Part shown: piece by piece, positions 55,939-64,000 of the stretch
Layout: each line of letters begins with the position of its first letter
Position numbering within the stretch: position 1 is the first letter of the stretch
Assembly: GCF_003664325.1 (NCBI RefSeq)
Contig: NZ_RCDA01000001.1
Location: 372,001-436,000 of the forward strand
DNA: 64,000 nt
Reading direction: 5' to 3'
Origin: Alkalispirillum mobile
GTDB lineage: Bacteria > Pseudomonadota > Gammaproteobacteria > Nitrococcales > Halorhodospiraceae
Translations under genes and position numbers: made by a program
The notes under the pieces: generated by a model
What the model was told of the DNA's origin: nothing
The model's input: only the letters and a program-made list of their open reading frames with translations
Databases searched by the model: none

Positions 55939-57618
55939 ATGACCAGCCATACCGACCTGCACCTGCGCCTGGAGGCGCTGGAGGCCCGCGACCTGCTGCG
56001 CCTGCTCACCTGCGGCAGCGTGGACGACGGCAAGAGCACGCTGATCGGGCGCCTGCTGCACGATGCCGGGGCCATACCGGAGGACCAGCTGGCGGCGCTG
56101 AACCAGGCCAGTGCCCGCTACGGAACCACCGGCGACGCGCCGGATCTTGCCCTTCTGGTGGACGGCCTGGAGGCGGAGCGGGAACAGGGCATCACCATCG
56201 ATGTGGCCTACCGCTACTTCGCCACCGAAAAGCGCAAGTTCATCATTGCCGACACCCCGGGCCATGAGCAGTACACCCGCAACATGGCCACCGGCGCCTC
56301 CACTGCCGACGTGGCCATTATCCTGGTGGATGCCAGCAAGGGGCTGTTGCCCCAGACCCGCCGGCATAGCGCCATCTGCGCCCTGCTGGGTATCCGTTCT
56401 GTGGTACTCGCCGTGAACAAGATGGATCGGGTGGACTGGGACGAAGCCACCTTCAGGGCGATCGAGAACGACTACCAGGTGCTGGCCGAACGCCTGGGCC
56501 TGGAGCGGGTGGACTGCATTCCGCTCTCTGCCCTGCAGGGGCGCAATGTGGTCCACTCGGCTGACGATGTGGCGCCCTGGCACGCGGGCCCCACCCTGTT
56601 GCAGTGGCTGGAGTCGGTGGCACCGGCAGTCGACCAGCGCCCACTCGAGGCGGTTCGACTACCTATACAGTACGTCAGCCGTCCGCACGCCGGTTTCCGC
56701 GGGTATGCCGGTACCCTGGCCACCGGTACCCTCTACCCCGGTCAGGCGGTGCGCGTCCTCCCCAGCGGTCAGCGAAGCCGCATCCACAGTTTGGCGGGAT
56801 TCAGCTGCCCAGTATCGTCGGCGGCCCACGCCGGCCAGGCGGTTACTGTTACCCTGGCCGACGAGTTGGATGTCTCCCGCGGCGACTGGCTGGTGGATGC
56901 AGACACCCCCAGCCTGACCAACGCTCGCGCCCTGGCAGCGGAACTGATCTGGATGCATGAGCGCCCCCTGCGCCCCGGTCAGCAGTTCTGGCTCAAGCTG
57001 GCCACTTGCAGCGTGCCGGCCACGGTATCCCGCCTGACCCATTCCCTGGACATCCATCGGCTGGAGCGCGGCGAAGCCCCGGGGCAACTGGCATTAAACA
57101 GTATTGGGGGGGTGGAGATCACGTTGGGCGCCCCGCTACCCTGCGAACCCTATGCCGCCTGCGCTGACGCCGGCGCCTTTATCCTGGTCGACCGCAGCCA
57201 TCACGGCACAGTCGCCGCGGGCATGATTGATCGTGTCCATGAAAGCACCGCTGCGGCCCCGGTTCCGGATGCCCGCGCCCGCGCCCGCCAGAAAGGCCAG
57301 CAAGCTCTGGCGGTCTGGGTCTACGGAGGTGCTGAAGCCACCCGCGGCGCCACGGTGCGCCGGCTCGAAGGGAATCTGTTCGCCCAAGGGCTGCACGTCT
57401 ACCGACTGCCGGAGCCCTTGCCCGACGGCATTCATGACCCCGAAGCGGTCATTCCACTGCTGCTGGATGCGGGCCTGGTGGTGCTGGCCGGCGCTGATCA
57501 TCCGCCTGCGGTTGGAGATGCGCAGACCTGGATCATCAGCCAATCGGCCGGTGACCCCGAGACCACGGCAGCCGAGATGACCGGGGCCGTCGTGGCCCGC
57601 CAGCCCGATCACCGCTGA
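55939..57618 (+). CDS. cysN: Sulfate adenylyltransferase subunit 1 with decayed APS-kinase-like tail
   Basis: This is 559 residues; CysN alone is about 430-475. The GTPase G1 motif is 'GSVDDGKSTLIGRLL', G3 is 'DTPGHEQYTRN' and G4 is 'NKMD'. Residues about 225-440 are the elongation-factor-like beta domains. Residues about 450-545 resemble the start of CysC ('ALAVWVYGG' and 'RLEGNLFAQGLHVYRL', then 'LLDAGLVVLAG'). The kinase P-loop GxSGSGKST is replaced by 'GGAEATRGAT', and the middle of the domain is missing. The enzyme therefore probably only makes APS, in line with the APS-type cysH in the same operon. Confidence 0.96.
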   Translation: MTSHTDLHLRLEALEARDLLRLLTCGSVDDGKSTLIGRLLHDAGAIPEDQLAALNQASARYGTTGDAPDLALLVDGLEAEREQGITIDVAYRYFATEKRKFIIADTPGHEQYTRNMATGASTADVAIILVDASKGLLPQTRRHSAICALLGIRSVVLAVNKMDRVDWDEATFRAIENDYQVLAERLGLERVDCIPLSALQGRNVVHSADDVAPWHAGPTLLQWLESVAPAVDQRPLEAVRLPIQYVSRPHAGFRGYAGTLATGTLYPGQAVRVLPSGQRSRIHSLAGFSCPVSSAAHAGQAVTVTLADELDVSRGDWLVDADTPSLTNARALAAELIWMHERPLRPGQQFWLKLATCSVPATVSRLTHSLDIHRLERGEAPGQLALNSIGGVEITLGAPLPCEPYAACADAGAFILVDRSHHGTVAAGMIDRVHESTAAAPVPDARARARQKGQQALAVWVYGGAEATRGATVRRLEGNLFAQGLHVYRLPEPLPDGIHDPEAVIPLLLDAGLVVLAGADHPPAVGDAQTWIISQSAGDPETTAAEMTGAVVARQPDHR

Positions 57619-57719
57619 CCAGGTGGGGACAGGTCTAGCTCGCTGTCCGGGCACCGATTGCCCGCCGCGGTGCGCCTTCGTATGATAGCGGGCGTATTCT
57701 CGCGCCTCGGGGGGCGTTC

Positions 57720-57956
57720 GTGCTTTATCTGTACATGACCGATTGCTGCCACCTCTGCGAAGAGGCGGAGCGTCTGCTCGAAACCGTCGCCGCCTACCAG
57801 TCGATGGAGTGGCGGCCGCGCGACGTGGTCGAAGACCCGGAGTGGATGGCCACTTACGGTGGTCACATTCCAGTGCTGGCTGATGACGCCGGCCACCGCC
57901 TCGGCTGGCCGTTCGATGCCACCGACCTGTTGCAGTTCCTGGAAGCCGCCCGATGA
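57720..57956 (+). CDS. Glutaredoxin-like protein
   Basis: This is a 78-residue thioredoxin-fold protein starting at GTG 57720. 'LYLYMTDCCHLCEEAERLL' has the C-x-x-C redox motif at the usual place, followed by 'GGHIPVL' with the cis-Pro. It fits the small glutaredoxin-like/DUF836 family and is cytoplasmic. The GTG start is chosen because the first beta-strand needs 'LYLY'. The stop overlaps the L,D-transpeptidase gene as ATGA. Confidence 0.85.
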   Translation: MLYLYMTDCCHLCEEAERLLETVAAYQSMEWRPRDVVEDPEWMATYGGHIPVLADDAGHRLGWPFDATDLLQFLEAAR

Positions 57957-58513
57957 GCGTGCTGGCGAGACTACTGGTCGCGGGCCTCATGCTGATGGCG
58001 GGGTCTGTGGCTGCGGCACCGAATCACGACGGCGAGATCTGGGTGAAAGTGGACCCGGACGCGGCGGAGCTCACGGTCTACCAGGGCCATGAGCCGGTGG
58101 AGGTCTTCCAGCAGATCTCGGTGGGTCGGGCAGGCACCGCCGCGCTCCGGCAGCGGGGCGACAACCGCACCCCGACGGGCGAATTCCGCATCAACCGGAT
58201 CAACCAGAACAGTCCCTTCCACATCTTTCTGGGCCTCGATTACCCCACTCCGCGGCACGCCCGCAAGGCGCTGGAGGCCGGGGTGTTCGACGAGGCCGAA
58301 TACCGCGCCTACCACGATCACCTCAGACGGCACCGCGCCCCGCCGCAGGAGACCCGACTGGGTGGCCATATCGGGATTCACGGTATCGGCGGAGGGGATC
58401 CGGACATTCACGATCGCTTCCACTGGACCCAGGGTTGCGTTGCGGTAACGAACGAAGAAATAGAGCGCCTGGCTGACTGGGTAAACATTGGCACTCGCGT
58501 TCTGATCCGCTAG
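57953..58513 (+). CDS. L,D-transpeptidase (YkuD domain), first copy
   Basis: This is 186 residues. The signal peptide (about 1-22, 'LLVAGLMLMAGSVAAA') is followed by a YkuD domain with 'HIGIHGIGG' and the catalytic 'TQGCVAVTNEEIERL' (Cys about residue 162). It is a periplasmic enzyme that forms L,D crosslinks in peptidoglycan or attaches lipoprotein. It starts within the glutaredoxin-like gene and lies just upstream of the Braun-type lipoprotein gene. Confidence 0.93.
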   Translation: MSVLARLLVAGLMLMAGSVAAAPNHDGEIWVKVDPDAAELTVYQGHEPVEVFQQISVGRAGTAALRQRGDNRTPTGEFRINRINQNSPFHIFLGLDYPTPRHARKALEAGVFDEAEYRAYHDHLRRHRAPPQETRLGGHIGIHGIGGGDPDIHDRFHWTQGCVAVTNEEIERLADWVNIGTRVLIR

Positions 58514-58582
58514 GATTCGCATGTGAGCTGATGCAAATTTAATCGCCCAGCTAGGGTTTTACGTCCGTACAAGGAGACTCCC

Positions 58583-58870
58583 ATGACCGTGAAGATCAAG
58601 AACGCACTGAAGTACTCTGCCATTGGTGCTTCCCTGGCCCTGCTCGCCGGTTGCGCCACCGTTGCCGAGGAAGATGTGCGCAGCATGGTGGACGAGGCCC
58701 GCGCCGAGGCCTCCGATGCCCGTGCCACCGCCGATGAGGCCCTGGCCACTGCGAACGAGGCCCGTGACATGGCCGCCCAGGCTCAGGCCGACGCTGACGC
58801 CGCGCTCGAGGCCTCTCAGCGCAACAGCGAAGAGATTGACCGCATGTTCCAGAAGTCCATGTACAAGTAA
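58583..58870 (+). CDS. Braun-type (Lpp-like) outer-membrane lipoprotein
   Basis: This is 95 residues. The lipoprotein signal ends in lipobox LLAGC (Cys24). The rest is an Ala-rich heptad coiled coil ('EARAEASDARATADEALATANEA') ending 'MFQKSMYK', comparable to the YRK end of E. coli Lpp, whose last Lys is joined to peptidoglycan. AAGGAG precedes ATG 58583. A strong terminator follows. Flanking L,D-transpeptidases are the enzyme class that makes this linkage. Confidence 0.9.
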   Translation: MTVKIKNALKYSAIGASLALLAGCATVAEEDVRSMVDEARAEASDARATADEALATANEARDMAAQAQADADAALEASQRNSEEIDRMFQKSMYK

Positions 58871-58895
58871 TTCACGGCTTCTGAGCACCGTTCCG

Positions 58896-58925
58896 GAACC
58901 CCGCCTTGCGCGGGGTTCTTTGTTT
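58896..58925 (+). terminator. Intrinsic terminator of the Lpp-like gene
   Basis: Arms gaaccccgc (58896-58904) and gcggggttc (58910-58918) enclose a 5-base loop and are followed by a T-rich tract. The hairpin lies directly downstream of the lipoprotein gene. Confidence 0.92.
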
Positions 58926-58960
58926 CTGCGTGTCTAAAACGGCGGTTTGCCTCGCCCCCG

Positions 58961-59971
58961 CTACAGATCACCGCTCAGGTGGCCTGGCAACAGCACATCG
59001 GCATCCCTGGAAATCGGTACCGGCAACCCCGTCGGGCTCTCCACCAGGCGCCGTAACCGGTTGTAGTCGACCCGGTGGCGCCGATCACCCAGGGCCTCGG
59101 CAACCGCGTCCGCGGCCATGCCGAGCTGCTCGCTCATCGGGGTGTTTTCGCGCTCTTCTTCAAGCAGGGGGTATGCCTGCAGGTAAAGCGTGTCGTCCTT
59201 CCAGCCCGCCTTGAACGGTGCATTCACCAGCTTGACCGATGTCCCCACGGGCAGGCGCGGGAACAGGTCCTCGATATCCTCCGGGTACATGCGGATGCAA
59301 CCCGCGGTTACGCGCATCCCGATCCCCCAGGGCCGGTTGGTCCCGTGAATCAGATAGCCGGGGATACCCAACCGCATCGCGTGGCGACCCAGCGGGTTAT
59401 CAGGCCCGGGCGGCACCACCCGCGGCAACTCTGTGCCCTGCTGCCGGGAGAACTCGCGAATGGACTCCGGCGGATACCAGGCCGGGTCCTCGGCCTTGGC
59501 GGTGATCTCCGTCTCACCGACGGGGGTATCCCAGTCCATCCGACCGACACTCACCGGATAGGTCTCCACCCGCCGGGGCTCATCCCCTTCCTGTGGCGGG
59601 TAGTAGTACAGGCGCATCTCCGCCACGTTGACCACCACACCCTCGCGCGGTCCCGGGGGCAGGATGAACCGCGTGGGCACCACCACCTCGGTCCCCTCCC
59701 CCGGCACCCAGAGACTGATGTCAGGGTTGGCGAGGCGCATCTCCTCGAAACCCACCCCGTGGCGGCGGCCAATTTCCAAGACGGTGTCCTCCTGCTCGGC
59801 CCGCACCACCTGGACCCGGCCGATAATGTCGCCCTCCTCCGGCAGCAGGTAGTGGCCGACAGGCAGGTCATCGGCGGCGGCCGCAGCCGGGCCCGCCGAG
59901 AGGAACAGCGCGACAACCAGGGCCGCAATCGACGGGAACAACTTGGGCATGGCACACAGGGATCGTTGCAT
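58961..59971 (-). CDS. L,D-transpeptidase ErfK/YbiS type with LysM-like region, second copy
   Basis: This is 336 residues. A signal peptide (about 1-32) precedes a LysM-like segment ('VVRAEQEDTVLEIGRRHGVGFEEMRLANP', about 55-85). The YkuD domain (about 110-245) carries 'YLIHGTNRPWGIGMRVTAGCIRMYPEDIEDLF' (catalytic Cys about 218). E. coli ErfK, YbiS and YcfS with this layout attach Lpp to peptidoglycan. It is convergent with the Lpp-like gene. The start could be ATG 59948-59950 instead, which also gives a good signal peptide. Confidence 0.95.
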   Translation of the reverse strand: MQRSLCAMPKLFPSIAALVVALFLSAGPAAAAADDLPVGHYLLPEEGDIIGRVQVVRAEQEDTVLEIGRRHGVGFEEMRLANPDISLWVPGEGTEVVVPTRFILPPGPREGVVVNVAEMRLYYYPPQEGDEPRRVETYPVSVGRMDWDTPVGETEITAKAEDPAWYPPESIREFSRQQGTELPRVVPPGPDNPLGRHAMRLGIPGYLIHGTNRPWGIGMRVTAGCIRMYPEDIEDLFPRLPVGTSVKLVNAPFKAGWKDDTLYLQAYPLLEEERENTPMSEQLGMAADAVAEALGDRRHRVDYNRLRRLVESPTGLPVPISRDADVLLPGHLSGDL

Positions 59972-60005
59972 GGGGGTTCAGTCCAGGGCTTGGGCCGGGG
60001 GGCCC

Positions 60006-60608
60006 TCAGGCGTTTTCGGCGGTGGGTGACAGCACTTGGCAGAACTGCATCAGGATGCCGGCTGTTGCACCCCAGATAAAGTGTTCTCGCCAGGTCAGGG
60101 CATGATAGCGCAGGCGTCGGCCGTGGCGCTCGGTTTCATATTGCCGGTGGTTGGCCGGATCGGTCAGAAAGGCCAGCGGCACGGTGAACACCTCGGCCAC
60201 TTCATCCGGGTCCGGGCGCCAGACTGCCGGCGGGTCGATACGCGCCACGATTGGGCGTACCCGGTACCCGGTGCCGGTATGGTAAGGCCCCAGCCGACCC
60301 AGCACAGTCACCCGTGACGGCTCCAGCCCTATCTCCTCCCAGGCTTCCCGCAGCGCCGCACGCTCAGAACTCTCGCCGGGCTCCTTGCGACCACCGGGGA
60401 AACTGACCTGGCCGGCGTGATCACGAAGGTGCTCACTGCGGCGCGTGAAAAGCACATCGTACCCCCTTTCACCCGGGATGAGGGGCAGAAGCACCGCGGC
60501 GGGCGTGCGCCTACCCTGCAGTTCCAGAAAGCCGGTCTCCGGCAGCTCCGCCCCCGACAGGCGGCGGCAGAGGCACTCTGCCAGATCGGTTTCCCGGTGG
60601 TGATTCAT
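60006..60608 (-). CDS. Nudix hydrolase, CoA pyrophosphatase NudL/YeaB type
   Basis: This is 200 residues. 'VLFTRRSEHLRDHAGQVSFPGGRKEPGES' combines the CoA-pyrophosphatase signature with the start of the Nudix box, completed by 'AALREAWEEIGL'. It probably hydrolyses CoA derivatives to phosphopantetheine and ADP. ATG 60606-60608 lies 10 bp after the lipA stop, so the two form an operon. Confidence 0.92.
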   Translation of the reverse strand: MNHHRETDLAECLCRRLSGAELPETGFLELQGRRTPAAVLLPLIPGERGYDVLFTRRSEHLRDHAGQVSFPGGRKEPGESSERAALREAWEEIGLEPSRVTVLGRLGPYHTGTGYRVRPIVARIDPPAVWRPDPDEVAEVFTVPLAFLTDPANHRQYETERHGRRLRYHALTWREHFIWGATAGILMQFCQVLSPTAENA

Positions 60609-60618
60609 GACCCCACCC

Positions 60619-61614
60619 TCAAGAGGCGGACTCCAGGCCCACGTTGTTTTTCTCCAGCACCTTGTCTGCGCGGTAACTGGACCGCACCATCGGCCCTGCG
60701 ACCACTTCAAGGAAGCCCATCTCCAGCCCCATCCGGCGGTACTCTGCAAACTCTGCCGGCGAGACATAACGCTCCACGGGCAGGTGGTTGCGCGTCGGCT
60801 GCAGGTATTGGCCGAAAGTGACGATATCCACTTGGGCGGCACGCAGATCCTGCAGTGTTTCACGGATCTCCGCATCGGTCTCACCCAGCCCAAGCATCAG
60901 GCTGGTCTTGGTCAGCATCTCGGGGCGCCGCGCCTTGGCCATGCGCAATACCTCAAGGGTCTGGTCGTAGCCCGCTCGCGGGTCCCGCACCGGGTGTGTG
61001 AGCCTGCGCACCGTCTCCACGTTCTGGGCGAACACCTCCGGCCCGGAGTCGACCACCGTGTGCACGTGCGCCTGAACGCCGTTGAAATCCGGGGTGAGTA
61101 CCTCCACGGCCGTCTCCGGATTGACCTCACGGATCGCCTGCACACAGGCCGCGTAGTGCCCGGCCCCGGCATCCGCCAGGTCGTCGCGGTCCACCGAGGT
61201 GAGCACCACGTACTTGAGGCCCATCAAACGCACCGACTCGGCGGCGTGGGCCGGTTCTTCGTGGTCCAGCCGGCCCTTGGGGTTGCCGGTGTCCACCGCG
61301 CAGAAGCGGCAGGCCCGGGTACAGACCGAGCCCATCAGCATGATCGTGGCCGTGCCGGCGTTCCAGCATTCACCGATGTTCGGACAGTGGGACTCTTCGC
61401 AGACGGTACTCAGCCGGTGGGTACGCACGATGTCGCGCACCTCCTGATACCCCTCGCCGCTCGGGACCCGGGCCCGCAGCCAGGAGGGCTTGCGCCCGCG
61501 GGGCGCCTGCTGCGCACCGGGATTGTGCTTGACCCCGTCCTTGATGGCGCGCACACCGTCGCGCTCGAACTTCATGCCACTGGTGACCACCGGAATGCCT
61601 TTCAGCGTGGGCAT
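60619..61614 (-). CDS. lipA: Lipoyl synthase
   Basis: This 331-residue radical-SAM enzyme inserts two sulfurs into protein-bound octanoyl chains. The auxiliary-cluster cysteines lie in '[12 protein letters not shown]' and the radical-SAM motif is 'CTRACRFC'. The C-terminal 'SSYRADKVL' provides the auxiliary-cluster Ser. ATG 61612-61614 follows a GGGGGAA box; an upstream in-frame extension to 61683 lacks support. lipB is not adjacent. Lipoate serves 2-oxoacid dehydrogenases and the glycine cleavage system. Confidence 0.98.
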   Translation of the reverse strand: MPTLKGIPVVTSGMKFERDGVRAIKDGVKHNPGAQQAPRGRKPSWLRARVPSGEGYQEVRDIVRTHRLSTVCEESHCPNIGECWNAGTATIMLMGSVCTRACRFCAVDTGNPKGRLDHEEPAHAAESVRLMGLKYVVLTSVDRDDLADAGAGHYAACVQAIREVNPETAVEVLTPDFNGVQAHVHTVVDSGPEVFAQNVETVRRLTHPVRDPRAGYDQTLEVLRMAKARRPEMLTKTSLMLGLGETDAEIRETLQDLRAAQVDIVTFGQYLQPTRNHLPVERYVSPAEFAEYRRMGLEMGFLEVVAGPMVRSSYRADKVLEKNNVGLESAS

Positions 61615-61707
61615 TATTCCCCCTGCATGCTGAATGGGTTGCTGTCCATGCCGGACGATACCCTTATTGTACACTGACCCCACTTACTCGTATTGACTCG
61701 GTGCAGC

Positions 61708-62892
61708 ATGATGCCTCACTTCCCGCCCTATCGCCGTTCCACCCCCCTATTGATCACCACAGGAGCTGTTCTGTTCCTGAGTGGTTGCGCCACCACGCAG
61801 GAGGGCCTGCCAGCGGCGGGAGACGAATCCGCCTGCCCGGCACCGGGCCAATGGGTTGAACGGGACGGCACCACGATGACCACCGCCGAAGTGGTCAAGC
61901 GCGCTGCCGACTACGACGTGATCCTGCTCGGCGAGGAACACGGCAACCAGGATCAGCACCGGTGGCAACTTCACACCCTGAGCGCGTTGCAGGGGCAGAC
62001 AATCGTCCGGGCCGTGGGCCTGGAAATGCTCCCGCGGGACCGCCAGTCCAGCCTGGACCAATGGTTGGCCGGTGACCGGGACGAGGCGGCATTCCTGCGC
62101 GAGAGCGAGTGGTATGAACATTGGGGGCATCCGCCGGAGGGCTACCTGCCCCTGCTCCACCTGGCGAGGATGGAGCGGATCCCGCTCCGCGCCCTCAACC
62201 TGGACCGCGAAACCCATGGCCGCCTGGCCGGCACGGACTGGGACGACGATGCAAGCGCCCTGGAGGGCATCATCTCGCGCCCCGCCACCCCTCACCCTGA
62301 TTATCGTGACCGCCTGATCGAGGCCCTGGAGCGCCACCCCCACGCTGAAGTGGCAGATCAGGAGCGGTTCGTTCGGGCGCAACTGGTCTGGGACCGCGCC
62401 ATGGCCGAAGGCCTGCACGAAGCGCTGGACAAGCACGGTGGCCCGGTGGTCGGAATCATGGGACGTGGCCACGTGGAATACGGTCACGGCGTGCCGGAGC
62501 AGCTGGCGGACCTGGGGGTCGGGGACGTCCTGGTGCTGCTGCCCCATGCGACCGAGGAGGACTGCGAACCGCCGGACACCGCACTGGCCGACTTCACCTA
62601 CAGCTACCAACCGGGAACCGGCAGCGCGGATGCCCCCCTGCGACTCGGGATCATGGTGGAGTCGGCAGAGACAGGGCTGGAGGTAACACAGGTCAGTGAT
62701 GGATCGGCGGCCGATGATGCTGGCATTCGGGCGGGCGATATCCTGCTGGAGGCTGGCGGAGAGCCGGTGAACCAGCAGAGCGCATTGCTAATCATTCTCA
62801 ACAACGCCCGAAAAGGATTCGCATTACCAATAAAAATTAGTCGCAACGGCGATAGAAAAGACCTATTGGTCCGTTTTGAAAATGGCCACTGA
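61708..62892 (+). CDS. ChaN-family lipoprotein with C-terminal PDZ domain
   Basis: This is about 394 residues. Lipoprotein signal 'LFLSGC' gives Cys about residue 27. The ChaN (DUF399) domain (about 50-290) has 'DVILLGEEHGNQDQHRWQLHTL', 'LEMLPRDRQ' and 'GIMGRGHVEYGHGVP', including the conserved histidines reported to bind heme in ChaN. A PDZ domain (about 310-390, 'GSAADDAGIRAGDILLEAGGEPV') is added at the C-terminus. It is probably a periplasmic membrane-anchored protein in iron or heme handling. Start ATG 61708 or 61711; the ribosome site is weak. Confidence 0.88.
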   Translation: MMPHFPPYRRSTPLLITTGAVLFLSGCATTQEGLPAAGDESACPAPGQWVERDGTTMTTAEVVKRAADYDVILLGEEHGNQDQHRWQLHTLSALQGQTIVRAVGLEMLPRDRQSSLDQWLAGDRDEAAFLRESEWYEHWGHPPEGYLPLLHLARMERIPLRALNLDRETHGRLAGTDWDDDASALEGIISRPATPHPDYRDRLIEALERHPHAEVADQERFVRAQLVWDRAMAEGLHEALDKHGGPVVGIMGRGHVEYGHGVPEQLADLGVGDVLVLLPHATEEDCEPPDTALADFTYSYQPGTGSADAPLRLGIMVESAETGLEVTQVSDGSAADDAGIRAGDILLEAGGEPVNQQSALLIILNNARKGFALPIKISRNGDRKDLLVRFENGH

Positions 62893-63073
62893 ACTTCGGG
62901 CAGACAAGGCTGTCCTATCTCCATGACCCGGCAGGCGATTGCATAAAATCAATTCTTTGAATGCGAAAGCTTGCACCCGCCTGCCAGGTTATTTAAGCTT
63001 CAAAGCAGTCGATCAATGCAGCTATTGGTTGGCATTTCAAAAGCCAAATAATCAGTGGCAAAGGAGAAGCACC

Positions 63074-63406
63074 ATGTCCCAAGACATCGATACCAAGCGC
63101 CGCAGCTTCCTGAAGACCACCGCCCTGGGCGTGGCCGCCGTGCCCTTCGCCGGTGCCATGCTGCAGAGCCAGGTCGCCCGCGCAGACATGCCCCGCCTGG
63201 AAGAGGACGACGATATCGCCCAGAGCCTGGACTACGTGCACGACGCCGCTGATGCGTCCGATCACGCTCAGTACCAAGACGGCTCCACCTGCGCCAACTG
63301 CAGCCTGTGGCAGGGCGGCGATGAGCAGTGGGGTGGCTGCGACATCATCCCGGGGCACAACGTGAACGCCGACGGCTGGTGCAACGCCTGGGTACCGGCC
63401 GGCTAA
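63074..63406 (+). CDS. High-potential iron-sulfur protein (HiPIP), first copy
   Basis: This is a 110-residue precursor. A twin-arginine signal ('KRRSFLKTTALGVAAVP', cleavage near 'ARA-DMPR') is followed by a mature domain of about 73 residues with cluster ligands Cys73, Cys76, Cys89 and Cys103 in the HiPIP spacing. The mature protein is strongly acidic, as in halophilic Ectothiorhodospiraceae. It is a periplasmic one-electron carrier to terminal oxidases or photosynthetic reaction centres. AAGGAG precedes ATG 63074. It has its own terminator, so it is transcribed separately from the second copy. Confidence 0.97.
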   Translation: MSQDIDTKRRSFLKTTALGVAAVPFAGAMLQSQVARADMPRLEEDDDIAQSLDYVHDAADASDHAQYQDGSTCANCSLWQGGDEQWGGCDIIPGHNVNADGWCNAWVPAG

Positions 63407-63434
63407 ACACTGCGTCTTGACGCATGTTTACCGT

Positions 63435-63460
63435 AGCCCGCCACTCGGCGGGCTTTTTTA
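63435..63460 (+). terminator. Intrinsic terminator of the first HiPIP gene
   Basis: Arms agcccgcc (63435-63442) and ggcgggct (63447-63454) enclose a 4-base loop and are followed by a T-run (63455-63459). It separates the two HiPIP genes. Confidence 0.95.
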
Positions 63461-63641
63461 TGGCCAACCGCCCAACGCAATCGCGGGTGCGACAATGTGC
63501 GCCTTGCAATGATTCTAAAGAAGGGATAGCTTGCGTAGTTGAAGCCGGCAGGCAGGAAGCCGTTCTGAGATATGCAGAAGAAACGCCTCCAGCCCGCTTG
63601 TTGCTTCCATCCGATATGGTTCAACAAGGGAGTACCCGAGA

Positions 63642-63968
63642 ATGGCTGACCAAATCAATAAGGGCCGCCGCCGTTTCCTGAAGACCACCGCCCTGGGCGC
63701 CGCCGCCGTGCCGTTCACCGGGCTGATGCTGCAGCAGCAAGTGGCCCGTGCCGACCTGCCCCGGCTGAGCGAGGATGACGACATCGCGCGCAGCCTGGAC
63801 TACAAGCACGACGCCACCCAGGTTGAGCACCGTCGTTACCAGGAGGGCCAGATCTGCGGTAACTGCGCCCTGTGGCGGGGTGGTGACGACGAATGGGGTG
63901 TTTGCCAGATCATTCCGGGCAAGCTGGTCGCCCGCGAGGGCTGGTGCAACGCCTGGGTGCAGGGCTGA
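63642..63968 (+). CDS. High-potential iron-sulfur protein (HiPIP), second copy
   Basis: This is a 108-residue precursor with a Tat signal ('GRRRFLKTTALGAAAVP', cleavage near 'ARA-DLPR') and cluster ligands Cys72, Cys75, Cys88 and Cys102. It is clearly a paralogue of the first copy, with nearly identical signal and ligand regions. The mature surface carries more basic residues ('YKHDATQVEHRRYQEGQ' against an Asp/Ala-rich stretch in copy 1). The two may use different partners or potentials. An AAGGGAG box precedes ATG 63642. About 180 bp separate it from the previous terminator, room for its own promoter. Confidence 0.97.
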   Translation: MADQINKGRRRFLKTTALGAAAVPFTGLMLQQQVARADLPRLSEDDDIARSLDYKHDATQVEHRRYQEGQICGNCALWRGGDDEWGVCQIIPGKLVAREGWCNAWVQG

Positions 63969-64000
63969 CCCTCACCCCGCGCTCACACCGCCTGGTAGTC

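Noticed and set aside
57625-57648. ggacag/ctgtcc hairpin after cysN as a terminator
   Set aside because: It has only a 6-bp stem and no T-tract, so support is insufficient.

Overview
The window is high-GC DNA, probably from a haloalkaliphilic gammaproteobacterium of the Ectothiorhodospiraceae (Alkalilimnicola / Halorhodospira type). This assignment is inference from gene content: an Mrp-type cation/proton antiporter, two tandem high-potential iron-sulfur proteins (HiPIPs), a form I aerobic CO dehydrogenase cluster, KatG and APS-reductase-type sulfate assimilation. No phage, insertion sequence or CRISPR array is visible.

Layout. 1-1351 (minus): N-terminal part of a TelA-like protein, preceded by a membrane/coiled-coil protein. 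1536-3710: katG. 4003-9150 (minus): a tightly overlapping Mrp-like antiporter operon E-F-G-B-C-D, whose last gene carries two antiporter modules in one chain. 9652-10678: uspA, a probable ADP-ribosylglycohydrolase remnant and a small membrane protein. 10601-16664: tRNA-Val(CAC), sprT-ilvD, a chemoreceptor and small membrane proteins. 16801-22010 (minus): apbC, a Tat-exported Rieske protein, moaE and a GAF-PAS-LOV-like-GGDEF-EAL protein.

22117-32418 (plus) is the most distinctive block. A PAS-LytTR regulator matching the CO sensor RcoM is followed by coxM, coxS, a coxL-coxG fusion, coxD, coxE, coxF, mocA, a second XdhC-family gene and a SufU-like scaffold gene. Together they encode a Mo/Cu CO dehydrogenase, its cofactor maturation and probably its CO-responsive control.

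32441-41390 (minus): a GspE/PilB-type ATPase coupled to a PAS/degenerate-GGDEF sensor, then a four-gene ABC export operon (ATPase, probable outer-membrane protein, FtsX-type permease, membrane fusion protein). 41437-48057: oligopeptidase B, acyl-CoA ligase, tatD, dusA and a CbiX-like chelatase. 48158-57618 is a divergent sulfur-assimilation block. To the left run sulfite reductase, DUF934 and a ferredoxin-dependent 2-oxoacid oxidoreductase. To the right run APS reductase (cysH), siroheme methyltransferase, cysD and cysN, where CysN carries a decayed APS-kinase-like tail. The pieces fit an APS-based pathway that does not need PAPS.

57720-63968: a glutaredoxin-like protein, a Braun-type lipoprotein flanked by two L,D-transpeptidases, lipA-nudL, a ChaN-PDZ lipoprotein and two HiPIP genes. 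The HiPIPs are periplasmic electron carriers. Long open frames antisense to katG, coxL, the ABC permease, ptrB and other genes were judged to be GC-driven shadows and are not annotated.
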